From assembly GCA_036365455.1 (NCBI GenBank), contig JAWQUS010000008.1, forward strand, positions 17,963,501 to 18,027,500: DNA of 64,000 nucleotides, given 5' to 3'. Source of the stretch: Macrosoma leucophasiata (taxonomy: Eukaryota > Arthropoda > Insecta > Lepidoptera > Hedylidae). This document shows, one piece after another, positions 21,959 through 34,097 of this stretch. How positions within the stretch are numbered: position 1 is the stretch's first letter; every line of letters starts with the position of its first letter. The position numbers and the translations under genes were made by a program. The notes below the pieces were generated by a model that searched no databases, was not told where the DNA came from, and saw nothing but the letters and a program-made list of their open reading frames with translations.

Positions 21959-24065
21959 GTAATGCATTTTGTATTACAATATTATAATTTTCATAATTTT
22001 CTCATGTTGCAAATATTTAATAATCAAAATATCCGTACGATAGACCAGTATCAATAATTAAGATATTCAATAACAGGTATCAGATAACAGTGGCATTATT
22101 TAAAAAGACGTTGATGTTAATATACCTACTCTCTTAAACTGTAATTGAGCTTCGCGATTCTACATTACATTTCACTGGCTCAGTCAACCTGTTTGGTATT
22201 AAAACTTATACGTAGGTATGCTTGTTACTTTACAAGAATGTTTTTATGAGATTAAATCTTTTTTGTAGCTTGTAACTTTTTGCCCGAATATAGGCAACTA
22301 TGACATGTTCAGCTGAATCATTTAATTAAGAAAAACAGTTATGTTATAATTAATTTGGTTTAGAATACCCATGTTTTGCAAATAATATAAATTCCATACT
22401 TTTAAATGTGCAATTATTAAATGACTACATTATTTTACACTTGTCGTTAACTGAAAAAGGGAAAGCTCAGGTTAGGGCATCTATTCTTATATGCCGTGTA
22501 GGTATGCACGGTATTAATGCATACACGCGTTATCACTCATCACCTCATCACTCTTAAATCAATAATTTCATTTTCGTTTTCGTGAATAAGGGTCTTCATT
22601 TGTTCATAAGTACGATTTCAAATTGGAATTGTACTGTCGAATATTACTGAAATAAATAGCTTTACAAAGTTCTTTGTAGCTTTTATTAAATGCTGTGAAT
22701 GAAGTTAGTAAAAATAATGCATAAAAAGTAACATATTATGCATTCAATTATAAAATGACCTACTTACATTTTTCTATGTAAACATTATCGTTGAAACAAT
22801 ACCTAGAGATAAAGAGCAGGCAGGTATAATTTAAAATACTATCAATACGTTTTGCCACAACGCTCAACTATATACAAATAATAGGCTCAGACGTTTTTGA
22901 GTATGTATGAATGACTACGCAAAGGAATGTGGCGCACGCGACTTACACACACATGCAAATATCAATGTCCACACAAACATAAGTTAGAGTAGACATGTGA
23001 AACTAGTTATTAATACGCACACATGTAAACAAGTGTCTGCTTACAACGCATATCACTTTAAAATGAATTTTGTCTAAGTAGGTACGTATAATCATAAAGA
23101 AAATAGGTTAGGATTTAATTTTATACTCCCTATTATAGTTTGATATTTATTTTGAATCTTGTTATAGTTGATACCTATATTATAAAAAAGATGAATGTTA
23201 CAATTCGCATACCTACATAATAAAAGATATGATTCAAGAGTTAAAGTTAGGTGGATGAAATTGATGACTGAACATTGACATTTCTTGGCTTACAAATCCT
23301 GAACACAAACAATTATTATATCGCGAACGTAACGTTGGCTACTTCTATTCGTCTACGAATATAGATTGGAGGTTATCTATGTCTACGAATTTATTTGGAT
23401 ACTAGTTACTCGCCCCGGTTTCGCACGAGTGCAATGAATTAAAATGTTGAGCCAAAAAATTTTAAAACCTGTTCATTAGTTTTTGTTAATGTTATGCATG
23501 TATGTTTGTAACGTTTTCACGTTACAAACATACATGCATAAACCTCTGCTCTGACTTTATAATGACCCTGAAGAGGCGACTAAAGCCTTCAGCAATAAAA
23601 AAACATCCTGGAGATTCAGGTTCACATAACAGTTGCAAGAAATTTTGAATAGAATTTTATTTTGTTGTTTATTTAGTAGAGAAAGTTTAAGTTAGAAAAA
23701 GCTAAAGTTTGGATTTTATAATACTCGCAATGTATTTTTAATGTCATAATATGTCTTGCATTTGTGAAAAATTTTCAACTATAAGCAGAAAAAATTATCT
23801 AAATTTGTTCGCTGTTCAAACATCACTGGAAAATGTGTCCATTATTTGAAAGTTACAACAATAAACCTGTTTCATCTCGACTGTACGAACTCGCTTGAAT
23901 GGCGTTGTCGAGTCGCGAGATTACTATTTGTCCGTTACTTGTCTCAATGAATGCTACCTCTCAACTGTTGAAAAGCTTTAAGCAATGATAATAAAACGGT
24001 CGAAAATGCGCTCGACTGACTACGAAATAAAGATCAAATTTGAAAATCGGCACGCTACAAAAAAG
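21391..24065. other. Long intergenic stretch, no gene
   Basis: AT-rich. An (AT)n microsatellite at about 21922-21952 is followed directly by a 13-bp-arm hairpin (21951-21963 with 21973-21985). 23395-23460 carries an ACTAGTTACTCGCCCCGG start resembling Helitron-derived repeat ends. The palindrome at 23493-23540 is listed separately. The 89-codon minus frame at 21496-21765 has no recognised family. Confidence 0.4.
23493..23540. repeat. Inverted repeat, 21-bp perfect arms
   Basis: Arms 23493-23513 and 23520-23540 (TATGCATGTATGTTTGTAAC... and its complement), spacer TTTTCA. Confidence 0.85.
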
Positions 24066-24240
24066 GTCCACTTTTATGTAGATACTCAGAATGTGACCCC
24101 ATGTCAGAGGAAGTAAGGTGCGCGAGAGTGTGCAAAGTTACCTTTTCAAAACATTTTCGACCCGGGAAACGAACTCGCGACGCCCACACGGCTGCCGGAA
24201 ATATGCTACAAGCAGATATTATCGCAACTTTGAAGAGAGC
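24066..24240 (-). repeat. Possible tRNA-derived SINE remnant
   Basis: On the minus strand GCGAGTTCGTTTCCCGGGTC resembles a tRNA B box in its usual context. The upstream part has only a weak A-box match. Fragmentary and uncertain. Confidence 0.25.
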
Positions 24241-24607
24241 ATGCTCACGATTCCGTCATTAGAAGGAATTGTGCATTTTTATCTCACTAAAAAGGAAGCT
24301 TTTGATGAGGTCATAAACATACATCGGTATGTTTGTGACTTACATATATAATAATTAATAGTTAGAGAACATACTTAATTTCAAGAATGTACTTCATGTT
24401 GTGAGTGACAGACACAGATAAAATATATGGTAATAATATGAGGTATTTTGTATAGCATGTGTATTCTCGAACGCCAGGAAGAATGACAGCAACGTCGGAA
24501 CGTCCCAATGTGCGGGAATGGACAACCAATTATAATAAAATCATCTTCTCATAAACTACTAAAAAATATTTGATCAAATATAATTTAAAAATTACTTATG
24601 ACGTGTC

Positions 24608-24955
24608 AAGTTAATAATAATAATAATAATGGCAACCCATTATACGTCCCACTGCTGGGCACGAGTCTCTCCCCTTTATGGGGGAGGCCTGGAGCTTACT
24701 CCACCACGCTGCTCCAATGCGGATTGGTGGAGATACGGGTCAGTGGCCAAGCCGCTGTCGGATGTTTTCAGACCGGTCATAAGGCCTCCGACAAAGTTTA
24801 ACGACTGCTATCTATCGATAGCAACCGGGGCCGACGGCTTCACGTGCCTTCCGAAGCACGGAAACGCGCATTTTAATTTGCCACTAGCGGTCACCCATCA
24901 CACACCCGACCGCGACCGACCAGCCGCGGGGACTTGCGCGCTTCAAATTACAAAA
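24608..24955 (-). repeat. SINE-like family B, long copy
   Basis: Best preserved family B copy. On + it begins with an (AAT)n run, GGCAACCCATTATACGTCCC, and continues through CCACCACGCTGCTCCAATGC, GGCCTCCGACAAAGTTTAAC and ATTTTAATTTGCCACTAGCG, to a GC-rich end with GACCGACCAGCC. The 124-codon frame across it belongs to the repeat. Confidence 0.65.
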
Positions 24956-27254
24956 TCAAAATTTAAAGTGAATAACAATCGTACACTATGTCTATTTAGG
25001 TAAATGTAATAAAAAATATGAATACTCTATGAGTTCGTTGAAATCTTTTTGAAGTTATATTTCTTTTGGCGCGATTGGAAAAATTATGAGAGTGAATTTA
25101 TACGATGCGCGCGTACACAGACAGATAAAAGCAACAGTCTGAAGTTAGTTGCTAAACTTTTATGTTGTTTTGTTTTATTTCTGGTATATTGGATTGTAAG
25201 GCTTAAAGAAGTATGACTTCTTACGTGGGTACCTACATAAGTTCACACACTCTTTGTTTTTATAATTTGTTTTCTCTTGTTCTCTGACTACTCTGGGAAG
25301 TTTTGATCCACGGGAATCCCACATTTTTGTAGGTTGAATATAAACATATATACCTATTATTTATATTTTCGTGATTTGACTGATTCAGTTAAATCGGTTA
25401 AACCTAATGTTTAAATCGATCTCAGATTTAAGGGTGATGTTTCCGAGATGTTTTTTTTTTGATTCGAGGATCATTTCAGTCCGTTTTGAAGACAAAACGG
25501 ACTAAAATTAATTAACAGAATTTTTATCGGTCAAAAATATCATACTAGTTGTCACGCAATGTTAAATAATTTAAAAATATCGTTACTACAGGGTAGTAAA
25601 CAGTGCATTTTCAATCTATACTTACATTCTAATAATGGACTTTACTATTCGTTTACTTTGTAGTCAACACAACACAAAGCCATTGTTTATTTGTATGTGA
25701 TTAATGAACAAAGCCGATATTCAAAAATTAAGAATACCCTATGTTATCATAGTCATTACAAAAATCTTGGGTCAGCACTCCATGCTTGTTCTCTTTCGAT
25801 AAAAGTCATAGCGAAGCTTTTGTAGCGGTGTGAAATAGTATTCTCTATTGTACGGTGAAACGAATTATCTACCACCAACCAAAAAAAAATCACATAATAA
25901 TATTTTATGTATTGTGCTCCCTTCTTTAAAATCTTCATTTAAAAATGAAGATGACAGTTTTTATTCTCATAAGTAAAAAGGAGGAGACAATTGGTAGCAA
26001 TTCAAAAATTTACAGAAAATATTTCCATCTAACCCTTTCGATCTCTTAAGTTTCAAACAAGATTCGTAGGACTTAATACTTAGACAATGTTAATGATTCC
26101 TAAAAATAACAATTACTTACAGCAAATAAGAAAAAGTGTTAAATCCCTTTACACCCCTTTTAGCAGGAAAGTGAAAATGAGCTTGTGAAATACGTAATCG
26201 TAAAAATTGGTCTACAAATAGAAAAAGCATCCTAACAAATAGGTACCATTTTCATGTAAAGTACCTAGTACCAAAACGAGGGATAAATATATATATTGCT
26301 TTCTTAATAAACAAGTTATCAGATCTCGTAGAGCTAAGCTTATAACTTTACACGTTCTAATCCTATCAATTTTACATATTAGCTAAAATAAGTGGCTTTG
26401 CCGTTGCCCAATTTGTTTGCTTAGGGAATAAAAGTCTGACAAAAGCAAATATGAGAGTTAATATGGCTCTTATGAAATGACCAGGCTCTCATTTTAGCGA
26501 AAATATAGTTTTACAGCACACTTAAGGGAAGCCCAAGTTTCTAACTTTAAAATTAGAAACATGGCCGTCCATGAGGTATGATAACTTTTTATAGTGCAAG
26601 CAATAGATAACTAGTTATTCGTCTTGTCAGTATTCTATGTAAATGGATGAAAATGTTTTCGGCGGGACACATTTTCCTTGGGAAAAGTTATTCAGTATCA
26701 GAACATGAATGAATAAGCCTCTGAATATCTTCGAGCAAATTGATTTACATTCTAAATTATAAATACAGGATATTCACACAGCCATGCAATCCGTTTTGTA
26801 GGTAGTGTATGTGTTTCTATCGGCGTATTGATTTAATACGAACTTACTATAGCGGTATCGTCGCAACAGTATTAAATTGACGCGGTAATATAGCAAAATA
26901 TCATTATCGTCCGAAAGAAGGGTAGCTTCAATTACTTACATTTCAAATTATTGTCAAACGACGGTAATATACTAATAATTAAGATATTCTAGGATAAATA
27001 GATCTAAGTACAATAGTTATATTAGGGCGATAGGTCGCGCACGCCGTTAACCTCGCTTTGCTAATCATTTCATCACGCGTGCGGTATAGCTGGTCTGGTT
27101 CATTCACTTATTTATGTTTCACTTTTTTTATAATTTGTAGCAATATAATATGTCAGCCAGCAAAGAATATTATTTCATTTTCAATGAAATGATGATGGGA
27201 TACAGATCATATGGATAGTTATTAATAATAAAGAATAGTGGTGGTACAGCTCTG
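24956..27254. other. Long intergenic stretch, no gene
   Basis: AT-rich. A 10-bp-arm hairpin (AGTCCGTTTT / AAAACGGACT) occurs at about 25479-25504. Nothing else supported. Confidence 0.4.
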
Positions 27255-27400
27255 TGATTTCTGACGCTCAGGCATATCAACTTAAGCCTCAAGGGTAGTA
27301 ATGGCAACGCATTTTGATTTTTTTGTTTAGATTGGGATCTTAGGATTATCACCCTATGGATATATGGACTACATACTTGTTTAGCACATTAATTGCATAA
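27255..27400 (+). repeat. SINE-like family A, eroded tail half
   Basis: Diverged copy with GCTCAGGCATATCAACTTAA, TGGCAACGCATTTTGATTTT and a worn version of the ACTGCATGCTTGTTTGCCAC tail region. Confidence 0.4.
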
Positions 27401-29689
27401 ATAATAGACATACGAGAACAATATGTGTGTATATACATAAGCGATAGACAGAAATATGCAGTACATTCCCCTTGGATATAACTGGAGTATTGAATGTTAT
27501 TGATTTTGAATTGTTGCGGCGTGCAACTGCCTTGACATTCAAGTTTGACACGATATTGTGCCCAGTACTCGTTTCGGCAATCGAAAACGCGTTTGAGATC
27601 TGGGGTCAGGATTATCAATTATACATACTTATTCCTAGTTTCTCTTTGTGAAAATATAATCTTAAAACGGTAACTTGAAACAGGCATAAGTAACATAATA
27701 TATTATATGGCATGGTTCCGATAGCATTTCATAGGACCGAATGAATTAACCGAATTATATGCTTTATTATTTAATGTACAAAAACAAAATATTATAATTA
27801 ATAACGAATGTTGGATTTTTTTACGGATAAAGACAAAAAATATTAAGTATATTCATTTTGTTGAATTTGGTATCAAAAATCTTAAGTTTTTTTCAGTAGC
27901 ATCTATTTTTATTTGCAGAAGGGAATGACTGGTTATTGTTTTGATCATTTTCAATTTTGTGTTTAATTAAACGTTCACGATAAATTACTAAGAAATTATA
28001 AACAACGTGCAATTAATCACGAGGTTTTCGTAAACGAAACAACAACAACGAAAATGTTTTTACTTTGTTTCATTAAACATTAATTGACATAGAGTCGTAA
28101 CTTTTGTACTTAAAAGTCTTGAATGTGGTTTTTATGAATGAATTGAACTAGAACTGCTGTTAGGTGACCACTTGTTAACGGAACATTTGCTATTGATACC
28201 TCATTAGTATGAATCATAAATGAGACGCTTGAACATAAAATTCGGCGGTCTTGTAGATCTTCACGGACTTCACGGTGCATTCTCCAAAAGAAGCAAATAC
28301 TATGTCTACGATTTTTAATCTATTTTTATGAGTGCAGATAAAATCTTTACGGTAATAGATTTGTGAAAGATAATTGAAATCAATATCACTACGATTAAAA
28401 ATGTATCGATGTCTGTAAATAATTTCATATAATTTTATTGTAAAATATTTATATTACGTTTGTACTTTCACGTTTTAAAAGCCACCGGAGAGCATATCTA
28501 CAGTTTAGAAAAAAATAGGAAAACAAGAAATGTATATTACATTAAGTTCAGTATAACATGACTACGCGATGATGTCACCACTTGAGGTAACGGACTACGT
28601 CTCGACTCTGAGGAACTATTAAATTAGATACCTATACTATACTACATTACTATAATAAACAAAACCGGTCAAGTGTGAGTGGACTCGATTGTGCCTAGTT
28701 CCGCTTATATTTGCTATGCTATTATACTTTAGCCATTTCAAATTAATTCCTAATTTCAACATGCTTTTATGTGCCTTATGTTTTTAGATAATGTAAAATA
28801 ATAATAACGTACGTAATTTATGTATAAATACATTTTATTCTGTTCCAAATTGTATGATAATTACAAAATGTAAAAAAATGCGTAACAAAACCTAGATTTA
28901 AAACTTATATTTAAGTAGCTCTACATTAGATTTCAGCATTTATTTGTTCCGAGCAAGAGTGTACGTACAATCAATCAACACTGCTTTGTGCTTAGAAAGA
29001 TTGACGAATATTAACAGAATCACGGATCTTAATTGGGTCTTGTAAGTAATTATTCAAGTAACAAGATTTGGAGAGAAATAGCAGAAGAGAAGCATGGCAG
29101 GACTTACAATCCTTGGCCTAGCGCCGGCGGGCATTAAATAAAGTATTATGAACTTAAGAGAGAATTTCATCAACACAAGAGTCGTCAGTTAGAATACAGG
29201 TATTGATATAACTGTCGTGGTCGCGGGAAAACGGAGACGAGGTCGCCCACGCACTCCTCACTGGACATTCGACCGCACAACTACTAAGCTTACATTTTAT
29301 AGCTTTTATTTGCCACTTTTCGTTTAAATATGCCTCTTCCGAAAACCTGATGTACCTTGACCTCTTGTTGCTCTTCAATTTTGAACCGAAACTGAATCGT
29401 AATGTTCTCACATCTTCATAATTATGCACTTTCTGATAATCAAATGACAACAACATTTCAACGATCCGACATTAATCGCATAAAACCTCATGGTATGGAT
29501 CCTGAACTTATTTTTTTACAAAGCATCTCTCAAAAAAGATGTATAGATTACGAGATCATTAATAAAGAGATTACTAACGCACACACACATTTTGTGAGTA
29601 ATTATCGGAACGTTGTTTACTTATTTGACTTTTAAATTATTATTTTAAATATTTTATTATTATCACACAATTATAGCGTTTTTCTCTGA
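27401..29689. other. Intergenic, one short repeat piece
   Basis: 28668-28712 (AAAACCGGTCAAGTGTGAGT) is the end of the dispersed repeat whose larger piece lies at 44068-44565. Overlapping frames at 29154-29456 (-) and 29402-29635 (+) have no recognisable domains. Confidence 0.35.
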
Positions 29690-30060
29690 TATGGTTTATA
29701 TGATGATGATGACGATCTGGTTAGTCCAGCGGTGTGAGATGACCGTTTGATTCGAAGGGTCACGGGTCCGATCCCCGCACCGACACAAATATTTGTATGG
29801 CCTACAGATATTTGTTTCGGGTCTGGGTGTTTGTGTATGTATTGTATGTGTACAACGGCACCCACGACACAGGTTTATACCTACTGTGGGACTGTGAGTG
29901 TAAGCGTATTTTATTTTTTAGTATTTTGTTTATATGTATATCAGTTATATTAGCGTGTAATATAATAAATCGACGCAAACGGCTGGTGGTCAGCCGGGAC
30001 GACAGCAACAACGGGGTATTGAGTCTGTCGTTTAACCTGACCACACTGTAGATACTTTTA
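29690..30060 (+). repeat. tRNA-derived SINE
   Basis: Contains an A-box-like TGGTTAGTCCAGCGGTGTG and, about 40 bp on, a B-box-like CGGGTCCGATCCCCGC. Together these are an internal RNA polymerase III promoter. The tRNA-unrelated body follows (ATTTGTTTCGGGTCTGGG, TACAACGGCACCCACGACAC). The end near 30045 (TTTAACCTGACCACACTG) may belong to the element or to flanking sequence. Overlapping frames are incidental. Confidence 0.6.
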
Positions 30061-30790
30061 CTGCTGTTAGCTAAAGCTTTCCTTATTAAGACCAGACTAA
30101 ATCCTTTTCGGTCACATTTAATGACGTTCCGAGTCTGTCTTACCTTATAACCTGTTTGATGGATAGCGACCCGATGTCTCGAATCAGATAGTCGATATCT
30201 CTAGAATTTAATCACTTTTGAGAGAAATTCGGTGAGTCGATCAATTAATTAATATGAAAATCAAACAGACTTATTATTTTATTACGATTGTGTAATAATT
30301 AAAATCCTCTAGAAAAAAAAGGTAATACGCTTAGTTAATGATCGCCGCATTGTATTTATGCAATGTATGTAAAACGAGTGTTTACAGCATTCCATTAGCA
30401 GATCAAAGTCAATGTTGAGCTCCGATAAACCATATAACAGTAAATTGGTAAAAAAATGAACAATAATGAAGATTTAGTAGTGGGGTGAGCAGGTGCGGAG
30501 ATCGATTGGGAGATAACGCGCTTCTATTGAACATTGGAGACTATTAAAGATCGTTTGGGGTCCCGTCGCCATAAGGCATAAACGGTAACTTGATGAATTT
30601 ACTATGGACCAATCATGGAGGTAGACTGTTGTTTCAATTGCTATGTTAAATAATAAATTTTATACACTATACAAGCTTTACAGTCGTATGTATTTTTTAC
30701 AAATCTTGCAAAGCAGTTATCTATAATTTTGAAACATTTCACGGAGGCTTATTAGCCTGAATTTTGGTTAACGATGATTATACCTAAATA
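30061..30790. other. Intergenic, nothing recognised
   Basis: AT-rich. A segment at 30480-30590 with GATCGTTTGGGGTCCCGTCG is similar to GATCGATTTGGGGTCGCGTC at about 62010, so it may be part of an old repeat. Confidence 0.4.
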
Positions 30791-30900
30791 TCCAACCAGC
30801 ATTGGAGTAGCGTGGTGGAGTAAGCTCCAGGCCTCCCCACAAAAAGGGGAGAGACTCGTGCCCAGCAGTGGGACGTATAATAGGTTGCCATTATAATATT
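30791..30900 (+). repeat. SINE-like family B, 3' fragment
   Basis: Clear 3' end: GTGGTGGAGTAAGCTCCAGG, AGACTCGTGCCCAGCAGTGG and GACGTATAATAGGTTGCC, with a TTATAATATTATT tail. It is 5'-truncated. Confidence 0.6.
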
Positions 30901-30904
30901 ATTA

Positions 30905-31243
30905 TAGAGATATTAAGGTATAATCCTCGTTTACCAACTTGCCGAATGCATCCTGCAAATTGTCAAATTAAATTTCATTCTGCAATTAAATTAGATACTT
31001 CCAGCCTTTTCAGATCATGCAATGGTGTAATGAATCACTCACTCACACACACACAGTACTCCGTGGTCGAATTTTGGAACCTAATAAAAACAAAACATGT
31101 AGACGAATTGAGAACCTCCACCTTTTTCAAGTCGGTTAAAAATTATTTAAATATGTACCGCTTAATATACCTATATCTACCTTTACAATATAAGTTTGTA
31201 ATTTACGTTTTGTGGAGCCACTTTTGTCACCATTTTTTTTAAA
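30905..31243 (+). pseudogene. Possible LINE C-terminal relic
   Basis: A frame continuing after family B reads CRMHPANCQIKFHSAIKL and then SVVEFWNLIKTKHVDELRTS, which resembles the WN-L...F-K-K-L end of CR1/Jockey polyproteins. However, the underlying DNA around GAATTGAGAACCTCCACC and TCAAGTCGGTTAAAAATT is also a common non-coding lepidopteran repeat motif, so the protein similarity may be accidental. Confidence 0.25.
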
Positions 31244-31364
31244 TGACATTCCCTGCCAACCATCCCTACCGTTCGCAATTATTCACCACAGATTTATGCC
31301 TTCTAATTTTAAATGTTAAGGAGGTATTGACGATTTTTATAGATTTAAGCCATAAACATTTACC

Positions 31365-31504
31365 CCCTTATTTATAAACGTACTTTATTAACGTATAACT
31401 TTAATAAACGTATTTTACGTTTTTTATAATGTATTTGTAACACATAGCTCTCTACATACCCTGGACAAATATAAAGTTTACTTCTTAATCTTAGAAAAAA
31501 CTTT
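31365..31504. repeat. Lone MITE end
   Basis: TACCCCCTTATTTATAAACG matches the terminal repeat of the MITE at 17161-17308. No partner end is found. Confidence 0.35.
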
Positions 31505-31790
31505 TTTTTTTTCTCAAGACGTCACTAGTCTACTTCACCGGGCAATCGGCGAGCGCAGGAGGCGCTCCAGCCTAAATAAAAGTTAGCGCAACTGTCTAAG
31601 GGAGACCCCTGTGGGTCCGAACCTCGGCTTAGGACGTCACGGAGGGACACATAAGACATAAAATATGTGATTAGAGGCGGTGCAACTATCGCTCTAGTCA
31701 TCGGTTGGTAATAACCAGAAGACGACCTCGCGGGTTGTGCTTAGCTAGGGGCGGACACGGCGCGGTAAAATCATTCACATTTATGCTTTA
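31505..31790. repeat. GC-rich dispersed repeat, tRNA-like core
   Basis: Begins after a T-run with CAAGACGTCACTAG. It contains GCAACTGTCTAAGG and CTGTGGGTCCGAACCTCGGC, spaced like A- and B-box elements, and ends near GGGCGGACACGGCGCGG. It stands out sharply in GC content. It may be a SINE, but I cannot name it. Confidence 0.35.
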
Positions 31791-31938
31791 TGCCTAATAA
31801 TACTAGCTAACTCGGTGAAATACGGGGTGATTACATACGTACCACCATCGGAGATTTTTAAATATTAGTTTCATACAAACCTTCCCCTGGCAATAACAAA
31901 CACACACACAAGAAATATTTATCCAATTCGGATTTTTT

Positions 31939-32219
31939 ATGTAATGAAGGTAGCAGACAAGCATGTAGTTCACATTGATGTTAAGTGATGGCTGCAGCCT
32001 AGACACTGACATAAAGTCCAGAGGTCAAAATGCAGATGCGTTGCCACCCCTGAGACCTTAGTTCTTATGTCTCTGTGATAAGTTATAACGGGGCTATACA
32101 TTGCCATCTAACCGGAACACGATAATGCTTAATACTACCATTTGGTGGCAGATAGGTTGGGTAATGCGGCGGTGCCTTTGCCTACGCCCTCGATCTGCAT
32201 TGAAACTCTACCACCAGTA
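31939..32219 (-). repeat. SINE-like family A, full copy
   Basis: Runs from ATGTAATGAAGGTAGCAGAC to GAAACTCTACCACCAGTA. All internal blocks are present with scattered substitutions. Confidence 0.6.
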
Positions 32220-32292
32220 AAAAGTTAGTGCAATCATTTGGAAGTTATGCGTGTACAAACATTTCGGTGATTCATTTTTATTTATATAGAGG

Positions 32293-32565
32293 ACTAGCTG
32301 ACCCGGCAAACTTCGTATTGCCTCAAAATGAAAATATGACATGTGTCAAAGGTTTGATAGATACGGACTATTTGTATGGGAAAATGAAATGGTGGTTTTT
32401 ACTATTTCCCTTCAATTTCTTCATATTTTCTTACCTTTTAAACATTCACTGGACTTCCAAAAATCATTCAAAATCAATATTAGCCAAATCGGTCCAGCCA
32501 TTCACGCGTGATACCGTGACCAAGGAAAACGGGTTGCATTTTTATATATATATATAGATAGATAA
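32293..32565 (+). mobile_element. Helitron-like repeat family C, full copy
   Basis: Begins CTAGCTGACCCGGCAAACTT, includes GGTTTGATAGATACGGACTA, then CCTTCAATTTCTTCATATTT, then AGCCAAATCGGTCCAGCC. It ends with a (TA)n run and GATAGAT. Here the usual TTAGCGAGACTAACGAACAG block is replaced by CACGCGTGATACCGTGACCA. The 109-codon frame is part of the repeat. Confidence 0.55.
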
Positions 32566-33253
32566 ACATAATTTTTAAGTATTTAACTATTAAGCTGAAG
32601 CAAAATAATTGCCCTAATTTTCTTATCAGAAAAATACTAGTAGGCGAACAATTTCTTGTTCCGTGATTTGACGTTCTACTAGACCACCGACGGATGATTA
32701 ACTCACTTGAATACCACAGGGTAGGTTCCGAGTTATTGACCTGAACAATGCCTGGATCTCAGTATCCTGGCATTAACATACCTCAAAGAAAGCATCACGT
32801 ATTCGCCAAGTAAAACTAACGTTGGTGTCCCAAACGTTAGTGTTACTCCCCATAGAGCTTGGCAATACCACCATACCTCGTTGTTCTTCGTTTGAATTAA
32901 AACTAATATCCTTTACGATAACTTTTTTATAGATCGTTTACACATTACAATATAATTGTTTCCACATGAATTTATGAATGGCGATCGTTTTAAATCGTCG
33001 TATTCATCGATACGCAATAACCGTATGTCATTGTTATGGGAACATAAAAGCATGGTAGCTAGCTACCTGTGTTTAGGATTGGCTATAAAATTGACTGGAC
33101 GTACCAAACACGAACATTTTTTCCAAATCGATCTGTTCATTTTAACGGCAGATAGCTTGATACACTTAGGCTACCTATATAAACAACTAGCGGCCCGGTA
33201 CGTGCTTCGCTACGTAGGTATAAAATGAAATATTTTAAAAAACTCTGTCAACG
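32566..33253. other. Intergenic
   Basis: No recognisable gene. The 90-codon + frame at 32956-33228 shows no domain. CTAGCGGCCCGGTACGTGCT at 33187 is a Helitron-type end fragment. Confidence 0.35.
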
Positions 33254-33390
33254 GAAGGTGGCAAACAAGCATGGAGTTCACATTGATGTTAAGTCATGAC
33301 TGCAGCCTGTAGACACCCACACAATGACCAGAGGTCGAAATGCAGATGCGTTGCCACTCCTGAGGCCTAAGGTGTTATGTTTCAGTAATG
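33254..33390 (-). repeat. SINE-like family A, tail half
   Basis: GGAAGGTGGCAAACAAGCAT to GCCTAAGGTGTTATGTTTCA, followed by an A-run. The 5' (promoter) half is absent, as for a truncated retroposon. Confidence 0.55.
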
Positions 33391-33690
33391 AAAAAAAAAG
33401 TATATTGGGTAATACCTTTATAGTTCCCGTAACTTGAACAACGTTACGTTATGTTGGTATATAACGTTATATACATAATGTAACGTTGTAGGCAAGTTAC
33501 GGAAAACGGTTACAAAATAACCACGATATGTGGAAGTAACTTTTCCCGCGAACTTTGTTTCGGCCCTTTTCCCTTTGGATGAAGAGTTTTAAAAATTCTT
33601 TATTGCCTGCATCATAACAGCTCTGCGCATGACGAAAGATCCGATCGAGAAAGTCGTAGTAGGGTAGATAGCATATTGTTATGTGACGCA

Positions 33691-33724
33691 TATAATTCGC
33701 ATACCTATAGGTATGCGAATTATA
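33691..33724. repeat. Perfect 34-bp palindrome
   Basis: The arm TATAATTCGCATACCTA is followed directly by its complement, with no spacer. Flanks 33430-33490 also hold an imperfect inverted repeat built on AACGTTA words. Confidence 0.9.
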
Positions 33725-33828
33725 CATTTCAAAGGTCCAAATGCCTTATTAATACAAAATGCCACCATTTGGAATTGAACCATATGATAGCGTAATTATA
33801 CTTGTTTTATAGTATATATATATAATTA

Positions 33829-33936
33829 GGTCCTACGAGGTGGTCCGACGACTTGGTGAAGATAAGATGGTGGGGAATCGCTGGATGAGGGCTATTGTTC
33901 AGCAGTGGCCGTCTTTGATAATGATAATGAGCCATC
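33829..33936 (+). mobile_element. RTE-type LINE 3' end fragment
   Basis: GAGGTGGTCCGACGACTTGG, AATCGCTGGATGAGGGC and TGTTCAGCAGTGGCCGTCTT are the typical last codons and 3' end of RTE/BovB-like polyproteins (compare the W-T-D-D-L...A-x2-R...R-Q-W region at 34107). The tail is a TGATAA repeat. Only about 100 bp remain. Confidence 0.6.
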
Positions 33937-34097
33937 TATCTATACATAGGTGTATCATCCAAATTTACTGCTTTTAAAAAATATGCTTATGTTAATATCC
34001 CACGTTCTATGAATTTTTGGCCGCGAGATAATATGTATCCGTGAAAATTAAATACGGTCATATTTACATACGAGATTAATTAATTTATACTAATGTA

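Noticed and set aside
24629..25003. 124-codon + frame
   Set aside because: It lies mostly within SINE-like family B, and its conservation reflects the repeat.
29747..30051. Three overlapping short proteins
   Set aside because: They all lie within the tRNA-derived SINE and reflect its sequence, not a gene.
32228..32557. 109-codon + frame
   Set aside because: It is the conserved sequence of Helitron-like family C. The same frame recurs in other copies.
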